A stretch of 64,000 nucleotides of DNA from Hemicentrotus pulcherrimus (GCA_003118195.1 BEXV01000075.1:224781-288780); one strand, 5' to 3'. Counted from the stretch's first letter, positions 1 through 14,250 are shown. Translations and numbers: made by a program. The notes: generated by a model from the sequence alone, not told the origin.

Positions 1-476
1 ATTACGATTATTATCAGTAGTAGTTATAGTATTTGTTACTTTATATTCGTTAATTTTTTGAAGTTTTTATTAATATTATTGTTATCATTATCATTATGTT
101 TATTATTATGAGCAATATCATTATTATTGTTCATTACTATAATTTATTTACTTATTTGTGAACATATGATTTCACGGCAAAGCGAGCAAATTGCATGCTT
201 GTACATGTGCAAGTATATCAATTTCATTCTTTAACTGCCGATGGAAAAAACCCACAACAACGTTATATTTAGACATATTGGCATATGATTCATATTTCGG
301 TTATTTGCTTCCCTTGTGAAAATGTGTGTCGAATTGGAGGCAAATAAAGGTCAAATTTTGGCAGACGAGTAATACTTTCTAATCGGTTTCAGTCACTGTC
401 ATCGAACGCAAGAAATGAAAGGTGACTCGATCATTGTCAATATTATATATCATTCACAGCTGTACAGGGCGGGGAG
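1..476. other. Upstream non-coding DNA with ATT/TTA-rich simple sequence
   Basis: No gene is visible. The first ~145 bases are a degenerate ATT/TTA trinucleotide-like low-complexity tract (repeated attatt and ttatca words). The rest is ordinary AT-rich sequence. The start of the window is an arbitrary cut. Confidence 0.6.
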
Positions 477-560
477 AGATGGAGAGCAAGAGATAGGTTT
501 AAGGGAGAGAAAAGGGGGAGAGAGGGGAGGGGAGAGAGAGAGAGAGAGAGAGAGAAGGGG
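477..560. repeat. GA-rich purine tract with (GA)n microsatellite
   Basis: This is a purine-only stretch of GGAG/AGGG words with an uninterrupted GA dinucleotide core at about 532-554. On the opposite strand it yields a serine/leucine-rich pseudo-ORF that is a low-complexity artefact. Confidence 0.9.
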
Positions 561-3500
561 AGAGCGATATGGGCTGGGGTAGGGGATACAGATACAAATA
601 AGAAATAGAGGCTGATGGAAATTAATATGCTAGCTATACAGAAATTGTGAAAACAAGTAGCGCCTTTAAGACCCCGAAGAATATACAAGCCATTGAAATC
701 TGCATAGTCATATAATGCTTTCAGTGAAAATGAAAAATGAGAACGAGAGAGTTATGACACTTTGTGGAAAAATCCTACCAGGGATAAGAGAGGATGAAAA
801 TACAATTATTTTCTGATCAATCCCATGCACCGAAATGAACAACCGTGTTATTTCCCTTGTGTTATCCTAGCAATTTCATAAATGTCCACTTTTCTCCAAA
901 GGAAATATGTAATCATACATGTGCTCTATACATATTATCTTAAACATGTTTTACACAATTATCTGTGGTATACATATATTCACACACAAAGAAAAATAGT
1001 TGAGGGATATTGTTTTATAGTTCTTTGCACAAAAACCAAGAGAGGGTTAATAGCACGGGAAATCATAGAATTGCCAATTTGAGTTTGATCGATTGCATCT
1101 TTAAAACTGATGAATATAGGAGAAATATAGAAACACAAAAACACAAGTACATGTAGTTGGAAGCAAAGATATCAATGATATTTCTGAGGAAGTCGCAATG
1201 ACAATTTTGAAGGCAAAAAGGGGTAAATGGCCTAAATGAGAGGGCAATTCAAATAGAAAAGAAGGAAAATATTGCATTTAAAAAGAGAGAGGGGAAGAAA
1301 AAAAATCGGCTAGACACTGTGACAGGCTTCAATCATCGCGCGTGATACCCTTCAAATCTGAGTAGACAACGAGAAGGATTTGGGAAAGAATATATTCAAT
1401 ATCTTGGATTTGCTCTGCCCGAGTAGCGAAGGATGACATTTTAAACCATATTGATATAATTCCCAGTGTCCCGTGTCGCTACTGGATACAGGACTCGCGG
1501 TTACGGGTTACATCTTTCCATGAATATATTTCGGAAATATTTCAATATATCCGCTCAGAAAATATCGCATGACGATTTATAGTTTCATTGCTTTTTAGGG
1601 GAGAATTCAAATTTCTTTTTAGTCATATTATTTTGGGACATTGGATACAGGATAAGGGTGTGTTTTCAATTAGCACGTTAATCTCGGACCGGTTATGTAT
1701 ATCATAGAGGAGAAATAGATTGTCCAAAAGAATCGTGAATATTAAGAATTCATGAAAGTGCCCCATCGAAATGAATGCCGTTTTTTCTTCTTTATGTTTA
1801 AGGTAATATTGCGTATGCAACGTGAATGTTAAACCCCCAGATGGAGCAAGCTGTATATGCAAGACGAGGGAAAATAGCTAAACTGACATGTATTATTTCA
1901 TCTCTGGTTTTATTTCTTTTCCTTGTTATTTTCATGGAATAAAAATAGGTATATTTGAATGATCGTTCTTTCGACGTTGTAGAGACATTGAATATGAATG
2001 CATTCCTGTATTTGATTAAAACTTGACCGAAAATGACCCAGGGCGTCATAAACAATTATATTTCTAAAGGAACACTCGTGGAAAACAATGGATTTCATTT
2101 CCCCAACGCGAGGGTAGTTTATAAAGCACGTGTGTCATGCCGAATTTGGGCAAGGTTGTATATTCTATATATTTTTGACGAATGATAGTATTCGTTTGCC
2201 ACAATATATTTTGGCAAATTATCATCGAGAACAGATTTTGCATAACCTGTCGTTAAAGACTGAGATTGTTATACTTGTCATGCTCAATATACTTTCTGAC
2301 TAGATAACACTACAGCCAAGATCACGTTTATGTTGCTATGTAGGGCAAGTGACATGTACACACTAGTGACAGGGGGTTCGTGGTAGGGATTTCGTGATTG
2401 CACGACTTCTGATTGAAAATCATTTTAAACAATCAAAAGCTTCGAGTTTATGGTAAGATGATTATCTAAAATCTATTCTATAACCCATGGGACATTCATA
2501 ACATCTTTACAAGGCTATATAATTATAAAACACGTGTTGCATACTTATTCTAAAAGCAAGTGTCTGCTTGGTTTTGGACTTGCACGTGCATGTGAAAGTA
2601 CCCAGCATTTCCAAGTATTACCATTCACATAATGTCTGAGGTTACTCGTAGGTCAAAATATTTTCTGTATGGGTATGAATAATGTATCACATGACAGAGT
2701 TTTGCGTAATAACTTTATGATTCATATGGTTAACCCGCGTGAATTTATAGGCTTATAGTATGATACGTATTGAACAACAAACGTTTGCACTGTATCAATG
2801 TAATATACAGTACCGGTGTGATATCGACCCAGCGTATTATATTACACACACAATATATGCATCGGTGAATGCAGATATGCATGTATACTTTTGTTACGTA
2901 ACGCCGAATATACCTATTTGTTGAGTCTTATTGAAGATCAGATTATAGTAGTTCAAAAGAAATCATTAGACGAATTTCAATGTGCTTCTCCGGTCAATAA
3001 AAAAAACCTTAATTCTCGAGGACAAAAGGTCTTGTTTCTAACCGAAGATACTGCTTCGCGGGGAAAAAAAGAGGCATAACAAACAATAGATGTAGAAATA
3101 ACACGCCATAATCAAAAGAAGACAATACAGGTCTATGTATGACTCGTTTGGTTGCTGGGTGAGGGAAGGGGGTATGTTTGATAAGGCGAAACGGATGGGT
3201 AATTTCAGACGTGCATTTATAATAGTTATTGTTCGTTACATGTAATATTGAAAGGGGTAAACTTAAAAGATGTTTTTCTGTGTATAGCGATGACACCATC
3301 TTCAATTAAACTGGCTGAACGTGCGGATTAATAACGTGTGGGCGTATGACGACCATACCTTTTAGATAAAAGCAAGTTTACGGACATAGGTTTATCAGTA
3401 CTGGGTGACTAGTTAAATTAGTTTCATTGTGACGTTATTCCTATTCGATATGCATTTCGTTAGGAGTATGAGTTAATTCTAAGAAAAAAAATCAGAAGCG

Positions 3501-5099
3501 ATTTTAAAATGATAATAATAGGGGAGGGGGGCTTTGTAATTCTTTCATTCATTTTTTACATGCTCATCGAAAAATGGGGATGGGAAGACTTCAACATTTT
3601 GGTAAAATTGTAATTAAGAGTATTCTAGGTCGTTATTATTCCAATACTATTGCACAGATAAATAGCTATGTCGAAGTGCGCGAGAACCGGTATACCCTGT
3701 GAAGTGGGGGCGNGGGGTCAATCATAATGTTATTTCCCTTCCGGACGGACACTCTTCTTCATATTTCCCCATCAACTCCTATCGATATCATATCAGTCAT
3801 ATGATATTATGACTGAAGAAAAGACAAATAATGAAACGTCATCACTCTTCGAAAAAAAAAACAATAGAAAAATGATGGGGGGGGGGCAAACATAAAATAT
3901 AACCTACATGTACATTTGTAATTTGTGTCCGGACCATGCTCTATTGGTATACATTTATGCCCTTGATATTGTTGTCACTTGAGTAATATAATTTGATCAT
4001 AAAAGCAATCAGGAGGATATTTCCATGTAAAATGCGTTTGTGGCCTCCACTGATTGCCAACAATGCATAATTGAATAGATAATGACAGCGGTTGAACAAT
4101 TAGTGGATTGAGCGTTTATACAGATGACGGGCTCTAATTCTCTTATAAGATTAATCACTTGAGAGGAAAAGCTAAAGCAATCTTCTGTGTCAACAAATAT
4201 TTCAATTAACAATTTAATTATTTGAGTTCTAATACAAATTATGCGCTAGACCGACAATGACTGAATTAATGATATATTTTCTTCATCTGTTTAATTTACA
4301 GTTTACCAGTCTACAAATGTGAGGCCGCAATGGATTTAGATTTGATGAAAACAAGTCATGACAAGGGGATTTATGCATCTTGATTTTTCATTTCTGCTTT
4401 GACTTTCAGCATGCCCCCAAAACAACTCTTTATCTCGTTCTTCCCCTTAAAACTGATGACTAAATCTTCTTCCTGTCGGGACTCCAAAACAGCATTTTCT
4501 TATCTCGAGAAGATAATAAAAATTGCAAATTGTGATTGATGGTTAAAGGTTAAACTCGCTTATCATTTATAAGCGCACTGTTACGTAACACATCAAAATT
4601 TTAATATGCCTGTATGTCGTTAGGTTTAATCAGGCGTATCTGCAGCGAAGGATCGCGATAGAAAATTGGATTGGTCAGAAATTGTTTCTCGACCGAGCGA
4701 TGTCAGGCACAAAGCAACCATGACATACCATACGTTGTATCTGATTTTGGTTTGTAATTAGGACAGCAGGCGAAAATAATGGAATACATTCCCCGAAAAA
4801 AATGAAGTGTCCGCAAAGCGAGTGGTCACCAGAGCATGTTTGTCCCTGAAAATGACAGATAATGGCACTTGGGTGAGAGAACCCGCGCGAAAGGAGTTTT
4901 GTTAAACTTTTCGACACCTAATTAGTATATCGACCAATCAGAAAGGACCATTCATAGCGGAGCAACAAGCTCTATTGCATAAATCATAAATTGGTGTACA
5001 TGCGCACACATGTAGGCGGATCTCCCAACACCGTGTGTGTACACATTCACCATTCACCGCATACACACACACCATTCCTGTATGTATGTGTATGAATAT
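561..5099. other. Upstream flank of the Sall gene, no gene seen
   Basis: This is AT-rich sequence with many stops in all frames. The reading frames present are under 125 codons and show no domain or composition bias. It contains one undetermined base (3713) and short A and G homopolymers near 3850-3890. A group of three CACGTG E-boxes is listed separately. Because it lies directly 5' of the first coding exon it is a plausible location for promoter-distal control elements or an upstream non-coding exon, but neither can be shown from the sequence. Confidence 0.5.
2127..2588. promoter_or_regulatory. Cluster of three CACGTG E-boxes
   Basis: Perfect palindromic CACGTG hexamers occur at 2127-2132, 2531-2536 and 2583-2588. 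CACGTG is the class B E-box bound by Myc/Max, USF, MITF and some Hes/Hey-type bHLH factors. In a 37% GC sequence three copies in 462 bp is more than expected by chance. Position is about 2.7-3.2 kb upstream of the start codon. A regulatory function is inference only. Confidence 0.25.
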
Positions 5100-5276
5100 G
5101 CGGAATACCCCACTATATGAGATTTTACGTTTAGTATGTGATTGAATGCACCTAAGTAATCGAGCGCATTTAGGATACGAGGATCCCCAGATCGGACTTT
5201 TTTCACCTCGAAAAGATCGCGGATTTTTGACAGAAAAACCTGGTTTCACCTTGGACGCCGCTTTTTCCCGTCCATG
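5100..5276 (+). promoter_or_regulatory. Probable core promoter / 5' UTR of Sall
   Basis: This is the stretch immediately before the start codon. A TATA-like word (ctatatga) lies at about 5113-5120. From about 5150 the sequence becomes richer in CpG than the upstream flank. An in-frame TAA at 5157-5159 closes the reading frame upstream of the initiator, with no ATG between it and 5274, so the protein cannot extend further 5' in this exon. Transcription start, UTR length and any upstream non-coding exon cannot be determined without transcript data. Confidence 0.4.
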
Positions 5277-5349
5277 ATGTCGCGGCGAAAGCAGGCGAAA
5301 CCTCAGCACATCGGAAGCGAGAGGAACCCCTTAACTTCCATTGAGAACG
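5277..5349 (+). CDS. Sall: Spalt-like transcription factor, coding exon 1 (NuRD-recruiting N-terminus)
   Basis: This exon encodes 24 residues plus the first base of codon 25. It begins MSRRKQAKPQHI, the invariant N-terminal peptide of SALL proteins, which in vertebrates binds RBBP4/7-containing NuRD and gives transcriptional repression. The rest (GSERNPLTSIEN) is not recognisably conserved. I chose the ATG at 5277 because it gives the exact family start and has A at -3. A second in-frame ATG at 5274 would add one Met and has T at -3. The donor is ACG|GTAGGT at 5349/5350. The exon leaves one base over, and the acceptor at 60075/60076 supplies two, so the join makes a Gly codon and continues in frame into the second exon. 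Such a short first coding exon ending in this phase fits SALL gene structure. Recognition of the motif is very secure; the splice junction is strongly supported by phase but not by transcript evidence. Confidence 0.93.
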
Positions 5350-8300
5350 GTAGGTAGACTAACTTTTATCTTCTATGTCAGGTAGTCGGTAGTAGCTGCC
5401 ACTTGGTGGAAACGTGGTATCTGTTTTTTATTCCTCAGCGGAATTTCGAGGAACATCCGTGCCGCATCCTCGGGCGGGGGAAATAGCTTGAGTCTGATCG
5501 CTCATCCCATCCCGCATCATTTCTTCGATTTTTCTATCCCGTCATTTCTTCATTTCAATTGTTCATCTCGACTCGATTCTCTTTAATCTCACAAACTGTT
5601 AAGGACGTGGTTACAGTTCTGTTCAATTTCCAAAGACTGTGAGTTTTAATTGTGATGGAAGTAAACGAATTGATGACTTCGACCATTTTTTCCGTGGTCG
5701 CGACAGTTGGCTGTCGGATGAGATTTCCAGCCCGCTCACTCGGCATTAGCACTACAGGAAACTCCGCTTCCGAGCAGTAGCACTCGCGTTTTACTCATAT
5801 TTTCACTTTTCTCTGATACGGACTACTGCTCCTTTAAAAAAAAATATTTTTCATGATTACCCTTAGTACAATACTAGAATAGAAGATAGAGAAGAAATAC
5901 AATACAGAGACTGAGAGAGAATCTTAAAACCTGAGATCAGGTGATTAAAAACAGTGAGATAAATAAAGGTGGAACTTGGAAGGCACAGTTAGCAGTTTGG
6001 ATTTTGACAGCTAGTTTCTTTTAGTTTTTTGGTTACCCACCCGCCAGAAGTATTTGTTGACGTTATGTTAGTTTCGTGTCAATTCTGCATCCGGAGGCCT
6101 GTGCTCCACAAGAGAATTCACCCAGCGCTAACATGTAAGGAAACGGCTCTAAGCTTTATATTTCCACCCTGCATGACAAAAATTATGCCACAAATGAATT
6201 TTGCAGATGTTGGTTCAACTATTGTTTTGTCAGATTTTGCCAATATTTGCCGAGGAAGTTACTTTCTTTTTGCCCCGATCATTTGATTGTCATCTCTCGG
6301 AAGTGCACTCTCTTATGTGAAAATGAGTGGTTTCAATCAAAGTGATTTTGATTTAGAATAGTGACCTTTTGATCTCTGTATGAAATGTGATAGGTGATCT
6401 ATAGGATAAGTTCTATTTCCATTGTTCTTGAAAAATAACCAGAATTGTATAGTTCTATAAAATATATGACAGTTTGTCATGATCAACTGTTTTAGCTCCA
6501 ATATATATTACAAATTGTTGTACAGTATGTACGTACATGATGCAACACCATGCTACAGTATGTTCTTATACTTAGGTAATATTTCTACTAATTTTAGTAG
6601 TAATTTTTATTCAATCATGTGATATCTCTTCTGCACATGATCATGAATCTGATTTGTAAAAAAAAAAAGCTGGAAGTTAAAAAAAGAGGAAAAATTGGTT
6701 TGTTGGCACTTGATTTGTAAATTAAAAACAAGAGAGAGAATACAAAACCCCAAAACTAAAAGGACAAAAATGGGCTTGTAGGTGCGAGAGTGTTTGATTT
6801 GGAAGTGCAAATTTTGAGTTGATTTCAATCAATTTCACACAGATGTTTGGCTTCACCTGTTAAGATCCTCTTGTCCAACTTATTTTGTTGTTTTGTAGAA
6901 AGGGGTGACACATGGTCGAACACACGTATATTGAATGTAAAAGTTCATGCATGACTTGTTTTAGTTTTTAACAGCCCCTACATAATCTACACAAATATAA
7001 AAGAAGCAAGAATTCCTTCATATCAAATATTTTGATCACCTGGTGAACTTTGATTGTTTTTAATAAATGGCAATATTATTTTTCTTTATCTGTTGAAAAC
7101 CTGACACTTGTTTTTCAAGGCATGAAGTAAAAAAAAAAACACACCAATACTTTATTCCTGCATGAAAGTGACATGTGCTGTTCCTGTGACAGCTCCATTA
7201 TTATTCCATTTCAGGATAAATAGTTATGACCATTTGTAGATAAGTTATATTCCTGACATAGATTTGGGCTTTGTTTTGTCTTTGAACTCAAGGCAAGAAA
7301 GTAAACATGCCATAAATGATACATTTATTGGAATGTGTTTCAGATGTGGTATGAATGCATGCTATTTTGTTATGTGGAGCTAGAATTGTAACTTTAATGG
7401 CTTTCATTTGTGGTTTTGAACCTTGTGGTATCGTTACATTAGCCCAAATATACTAGAATCTTTCAAAGATGCTTCTCATGGCATTGTTATAAGTATGTAG
7501 ATGTAGGTAATTGGAAATGTTTAGAGTTTTCTTTACATCACATATTTTAAATTGATTTGTGAAAGTAAGTGTTCAAAATTGAGTATGTGTGCTCAACAAA
7601 ATGATGTTCAAAATATTCACACTTTCTTCTTCAAAACTCTTTGGGGTACAGCAAGTATTTTCAAAATATGAATCTTTTAGGAAATCAAAATTGAGAATTG
7701 ATGAAAAAAAGAAAATGTCCTTTACAAATCTGAATAAATGTAAACTGCAAATAAAAATGCCAATGAATTGGAAATGCCTTATTTTGAGTAGACTTGTTTA
7801 AATAGTTGACAACAATTCAGTGAAATTGAAAGTGTCAGTGACAAGATATAAAAATTGATTTTACTGCAGAATTGAAGATTAAATCCATCCCGTCCATAAT
7901 CTGAAGATTTCCATGTAGTATTATTCATGCTTTCAGTTCTGTAGGAAGCAATTGAACTTTGTTCATTAAAATTTTTCGTTCCAAAATTGTACTGTTGAAA
8001 TTATAATGGAAATGTCAGTGCAGATGGATTATGAAATTGCATAGAGAAGTGAATATCTGCAATTCAAAATGTTTTTTTAAAACAATTTTGCATGGAGCAA
8101 TTGGTCATTTTGTGGGAGAAATATCATAATTGTTGGATAATGCAATAATGAGAGATATGCTTTGTTGCTGACTGCTAATGAAAAAAATATTGATATTGCT
8201 ATTACATTTTTCAAAGTTAATTACTATTTGTATAACACATTTGCCTAGGAAAATTTGACCCATTAAATATTAAATTAGACTTATTTAATATATTAATTTT

Positions 8301-8980
8301 TAGGAGTTAATTTGAAAAATGAATATGAGAATTGATGGGAATATTGATAGGGAAATGTGACAGTGCAAGAAAAAAATGTATGATATCAAGGATGAATTTT
8401 AGTGTCTCTCTTCTTTCTATATAAGAGTCATCTATGGAGCCTCAACAGAATGTGAATTATTAATCGTTTGCATTCATATTTCAGCTGCACCTATCTTTAT
8501 GTACTCTCCCATATAAAGAAACTAAATTGAAAAAAGAAATTGATGATATATTGTGCTTCTCAAGGATAGGCATTATGTTTTGACTTGATATAGTTACAGG
8601 GTAGATGTATAGCACGGCGGCTTGTGAAAAGAGCAGGCTCCGGGAATTTCTTTTCTAATTGAAAGAGGCAGCATGCAGACACTGTGAATAATTGATAAAT
8701 GTTAGAAATTAATATTTTAATTTCAGATGTATGAAACCATTTTGGTAAATTGACAGAATGGATGCGGGGAAGCTTGCGTCAAGGCTAAGATTCAATTAAC
8801 CACCAAAAATTAATATCGAGAGATAGGATAGACATTGAGGGATGGGTTCGTTTGGACGGGAATGCAGCGGTGAATTTGTAAAATCCATTTTCTTTCGACC
8901 CTCGCAAATGATAAATCTTTCCGTCTGGGACAGGTGTGGAAACCTAATTCATCGTTGACACCTTCTAAATTCATTTCGAT
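5350..8980. other. Intron 5' end: CpG-bearing promoter-proximal block then AT-rich DNA
   Basis: From 5350 to about 5770 the sequence stays relatively CpG-rich (for example cctcgggcggggg near 5468) and looks continuous with the promoter-proximal region. From about 5800 to 8980 it is strongly AT-rich, with poly-A runs near 6660, 7130 and 5836, and no coding signal. I see no repeats of note in this second part. Confidence 0.45.
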
Positions 8981-9290
8981 TCATTTCTTTTGATTTTCAT
9001 GGGGATCCTGCGGTGAGCTTTTCAACGCATCTTCTGTTATCGGTGGGCCCGGCCGTGTGTTAACGATGGTACAGGTGTGGGATATGCTTCTGTTTCGTTG
9101 AAGTAATCCACACTCGCATGCAATATCTTTCTGTCAAAAAATGTCATTGGCGCTTCATTTCCATGAACGGAATTTATTTGGCTGTCATCCTTCAGTCGGG
9201 AAGGTATGAGTAGGAGGGAGGCTGGTCGGGATGAAGGGCACACTCAGGCCAGGTCGGCCGCTCACTATGCTCCTCCATCGCTCCCTTAGT
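8981..9290. promoter_or_regulatory. CpG-bearing block, candidate cis-regulatory module
   Basis: A short rise in GC and CpG inside AT-rich intron, including gtgggcccggccgtg near 9042-9056 and several tcgg/cggg words around 9190-9260. It has no ORF with coding character. I call it a candidate regulatory module only because its composition contrasts with both flanks. Confidence 0.2.
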
Positions 9291-12200
9291 TATTCCAGCA
9301 GACCTAATTTAGATCATAGCTCGTTCCCGATGAATGGGGAAGAGTAAACTGTGGAAATGCTATATGGCCATTGTTTGTGATACGAGTATCATATTCATAA
9401 TCAAATATCTACAAGCCATCTTACCACTTCACTTGGCCTGCTCTGATCTTGTAACACAAATCATGCATCCATACTTCTATTTTGAAAAAGAAAAAGGATT
9501 GAGAAAAAAATTATGGATGGTGTAGTTGTTCCTTTTTGTAATCGTGTTACATGAACACAGCTGCCATGGTGGCTATTTACTTTGGATGTGGAGCTCTCCC
9601 GGTCCAGGCCCGTGTCGCATTCCCATACTCCATAAACACCCAGATTGTAGTTTGATCCGAATTCATAATCATTGCGCCAAGTTTGTATTGTGTGGGTCCT
9701 TTGTGTCTGCAAAGTCAAAAGGTCCACCGAGCTGAAACATGAGATAACGGTAATGTAACTTAAGTCCTTTTTCACCTCAAAACCATTTTCAGGACCAAGA
9801 CTTTTGAATAAACAGTAATTTTACCTGTGGAGTTGGTGACATAGAATTGCACTTGTAAATATTATTTTTAGAAGTGTATTTTTGTTTTTCAACAGGCCTG
9901 CATAGTTCAATTTTTCCCAAATGACAACATTTCTAAGAGTCTGAATTTTACTGAGTTTTGAGTTCTTGTCTGTAGTTGTGGTAATGGAATATCATGATGG
10001 AGAAATGCCTCAAAGGTTTGTTGAGGCTTGTACTCGAAATATGACCCATTCATCTAAATTCATAACCTCTTTCTGGCTTTGTTACATATTTCCTTGTTTG
10101 AAAACTTACTCTTGCCACACGTACATGGCTAAATGTCGGTCATTAATTCAGCTGACATTAATTGACCCGCACTTGGTGTGGTTGCCTAGATATGACACAA
10201 AACCCCAAATACCATTTATCAATGATCGGCCCATAAAATTATAGAGCTCTCCCTCCTTTTTTTGTTGTTGTCTTAAAGTTTGGGTATCTTTCATTTTGGT
10301 GCAGGCAGGCGAGGTGGTGCCATAAAACTCATCTTGTGTCTATTTCCAAACAGAGATGATGCATTGATGGCCATTTGTTGCAAGCAAGAAGTAAACAGCA
10401 GAGATATTCCCATAGAGAAGGGAGAGACACTAGCCGATGAGGGGAGCACTTAAGAAATTTAAGCAGAAATCTTGAGACTCATAAAAGGGGGGCACACTCC
10501 TTCCAGTGTGTCTGCGCATCCATCAATGACAACCTACAAATAAAAATATCAAACAAGTGCATTTCTTTTTCGATTTTGATGAGAACAAGCATGATTTTTT
10601 TTTGTGGGTTAGTGTGGGGACCCCTCTCTCTGTCTCCATCTCTCTCTCTTGTATCTGTGTTCAGTTCTGATTCAATCTTCGTTTTTACGACACGATCCAT
10701 CCCGCTCAGCGCTAGTGGCATTACGACTGATTGCCACGCGCATGTCCTGTGCTCATGAATGCCCATTAAAAGTGGAGAGCTAGGGCGAATATTCGCCCGC
10801 ATACATCTTGTCTTATCGGCTGCATGTTTGTTCAGATTTGAGGGGCTGTATCGGCAAACTAAGAGCCCTGATTGATAAGATATGCCTTAAAACCTTCTGC
10901 ACAATTACCATTTGATCCTTCTTCTACTTGTCTATGGCCATGATCATCCCCCTCTCAGTGTCAGAAAAAGGAAAAAAAAAAATCAAATCCTGGCATTTTT
11001 TAGCTCTCAAGCTGACTTTGTCTCCTTTAATTTCCAGAAAATAGCTGTCAGTAGAGGGGAGAAGCGGGGAGGTGTTGAAGTTAACTAGAAGATTTTTTGA
11101 CTCTACTGAAATATGTCGGGTATTGCGTCAGTTAGAATCCTGCGAGATTGGCAGCACCGTTGCTGAGCAAATCTTTCACAACAACCAGCGATTACTGCAC
11201 GGGCCTATCACTACAAGTTCAGAATTCCAAAGAAAAATAAAACCTACTCTCACTGGATCAGCGAAGTGTATCCGCCAAATGAAAATTGCCCTCGGGGGTT
11301 TCATATTCAATATTTTCCCTAGAATTTAAGTTTAATTTGGGGGAGATATTTCAACACAAAAAGGAAAACAAACATGGCTATTGTGAGAGCCAATCGTGAA
11401 ACTTGTTTCTCCCCAAAGTGCAACAAGCATGTGCTAAAAACAAAAGGCTGACCCCCTTTTTCCTCTCTCAACTGATAATCAAAATACCTAGTAAATCCTC
11501 CATTGATGGTAAATTGCTGAAGATATACTCTGAGATCAAGAACTTGTTTCTTTCAACATGTAATTGTCTGTCTGTCACTCTGCTGAAAATTAACTTTTGT
11601 AATACATTGTGTTTTGAAAAGAGAAAAAAAGGTTATTCAGTATTACTTCACAGTACCTTTCATTCCATGTTGCCACCTAGCACCACTGTCTATCATCAGT
11701 CATGTAGAATTTGTCAAACTGGCAGTAGACTTTTATCATTCTAGATTGCATCACATACTTGTAACTGTCAGTTTTCAAGGTTTTTGTATGTCCACAACAT
11801 AGTAATTTGGTCACTTTTTGGAGCAATTTTTGTTGTTGTGTGCTTTGATTCCCACCAATCATGAATGTTATCCTACTTTTATCAAATGCAAACGACCTTC
11901 TTTACTCTTTAGCTGTTTGATGCCTTTGATTATAATATGAGACAACTCATGAAAAATCTGCAATTGACCAGAAAATCCAGAATGATGCAATTTGAGTGCT
12001 GTTGCAGAAATTTAAAGCAAGTTTTAAATGAAAAAAAGCTAATATAAAAACAGGCTGATTGATGATGTACTGTAATATATCATCCTTCCCAGTCTTGTGT
12101 GCTGTAAAGTAAATGCTGATCTACTTTTCATCTTGTAATTTTATCAATGTCGTTCAGAATCCATGTAGGGTGGGGATTGTTTTGGATGCTGGATGTGTAT

Positions 12201-14250
12201 TTAATCAATTTCAATGACAAAGAGAAAAAAAAGTTGGAGAAAGAAAAGTCTATCTCATTTTGAAATTATCCATGCCTCAAGTCATTTCCCATGATATCGA
12301 AGAAGAGAAATCGATTGTGTTTTTGAAATTTGATAGATTAAAGATTTTCCAATGAGAAACCTGATACCATGTGAGTGATTAGGAATGGTGGGAGTTTATC
12401 CTTTCCGTAAATAAGAGCTTATTACCGAATCATATCTCAGTTATCAAGACATTCTTTTCTGTTCTTCCACTCTTAGATAAGACTTCTTAATTTGTCTTCC
12501 CACTGCTCACTGCACATAATCCCAATGCTAACAATTTTTATTTTTTGCTCAAGCCTTACACAAGTAGCATACATAGGGATTAAGGGACTTAAGGCCACTT
12601 AAATCCCTGATAATTGTATGGATTTTGTGACACAGTTTTTGAATTGTAATTGACATATGCTGCGCCAGTTCCAGGCGCAGTATTCACACCTGTTGCCAGT
12701 GTCAAGTTTTGCCGCTTCGGCAGAATACGAATTAAAATCCTATTTGTCATCTATAGGTTTGGTCGGGAAGAGAAGGGAGAAATTGTTCTTGTCAAAACAA
12801 GCCTATGTGAAGCCCCCTCAAGTGTGCAAACAGAAAGCGAAGAGAAACTTTAGGAAATCATGATTATTTGGCAAGAAATATGCCTCGCAGGAAGGGGCAC
12901 ATGCTCTCCCTCTCCTTCTCTTTGGCATAATTTTCATCTTATTATTATTTGCGTAGTGCATTCACTTTCATTGTGAACTTCAAAGGAGGAATCAATAACA
13001 TGTTACATAACCAGGATTGACAGGCACATTGTTCTCTCAAAGGCATTCTCATATTGTCAATTGTTATAACACATTAATCTTGCATGATTTCCCTCTAATG
13101 CAATGATCAAATTTCAGTTTTCAACCCTTCAAATTTCCTGTGATTCTTTTATTCAAAAAAGAAACACATGATTCACACAATCTGTAAGCTATGGCAATGT
13201 TGAATCGTTTCATAATTCCAACATGAAATACTAGTTACATGTATGTAAATTATATTGTATGATGTAAACACAACCGTTTATATTATTGAAAAAAAATGAA
13301 ATGTAAACCAAATTGATCTTTCAGTCTTTGAAATAAGAATTTCTTTGGGTTTTAGTAAACTATTCAAGACTGCTCACTAGATTATCTGACAAAGATCAAT
13401 CATTTCAATTAATTTCTTTCATAATTGGATTTTATTCCGCCTGGCCCTTCTGAACTTTATTTACAAACATAGTGTCATCTATCATTAACTACCCGATATT
13501 AGTTCTTTTTTTCCTTTCGCCTTTTCGGTAAACACGCATCAATTTTGTAAATATTCAATTGCCGATGACAACATTTGAGGAATGTTTCTCCTATTCTGCA
13601 AAGGCAAGCTATTTACCAGATCCTCCTAATCGATCTAAATGGAATTAACAGTCCAAGTCACTTCATATTTCTTCGTCGCCGCATCATTTTTTCTGTCGTG
13701 TGTCGTTTGTCACGGCTGGGCTTCCCCCGGCACTGTCAAACAGGAATCGCAACCTGTATAGAACTTCTCCTTTTTTTTTGTACATACCTTTGCGAAAGAA
13801 TGCCCAGACGAGCATTTGTGAAATTCATTTTGGTGTGTAATTATGATTCTATATTCAGCTTTATGATGATTGTAGCAGGTAGGTTATTGGAATTGAGCTG
13901 TCTGCATCTCTGCCGTTGTGCTTGAAATAGTGCAAAAAAATTGTACAAAATCATAATTAATGGTCAAATTGATGAGTGAGAGATCGCCTCTAATCAGTAT
14001 AGCATGAACTAAACAAAATTAAAGATGTTTTGGAATCGGTTATTACAAAGTTCTTAAAAGGTCAAAAAGGTAACGTGACAAATACAACTCTAAGATCCTA
14101 ACATTCATAGACTTTATGATTAACAATGGATATATACATGTACTTCAGTACAATAATATGAGGAGGGGAAAATATATTCATGTAACAACACAGGATTCTC
14201 AGGTAATTTTCAGAGAGACAAATTCTTGTTGAAATTACTCTCTATTTATG
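9291..14250. other. Intron stretch, no gene seen
   Basis: Mostly AT-rich unique-looking sequence. A short CT-rich tract lies at about 10620-10650. A small imperfect foldback around 12576-12608 brings together agggattaag and cttaaatccct. Reading frames are short and lack coding character. A slightly more GC-rich patch near 13500-13800 contains several CpG dinucleotides. Confidence 0.4.

Noticed and set aside
5274..5276. Upstream in-frame ATG as the true start
   Set aside because: It would only add one Met, has a poorer -3 base, and the ATG at 5277 gives the exact family N-terminus. It cannot be fully excluded.
5354..5355. Alternative GT donor four bases downstream
   Set aside because: Using it would leave the wrong phase for the acceptor at 60076 and break the frame.
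12576..12608. Small imperfect palindrome around aaggcc
   Set aside because: Short, imperfect and isolated; it does not share the arm of the foldback family.
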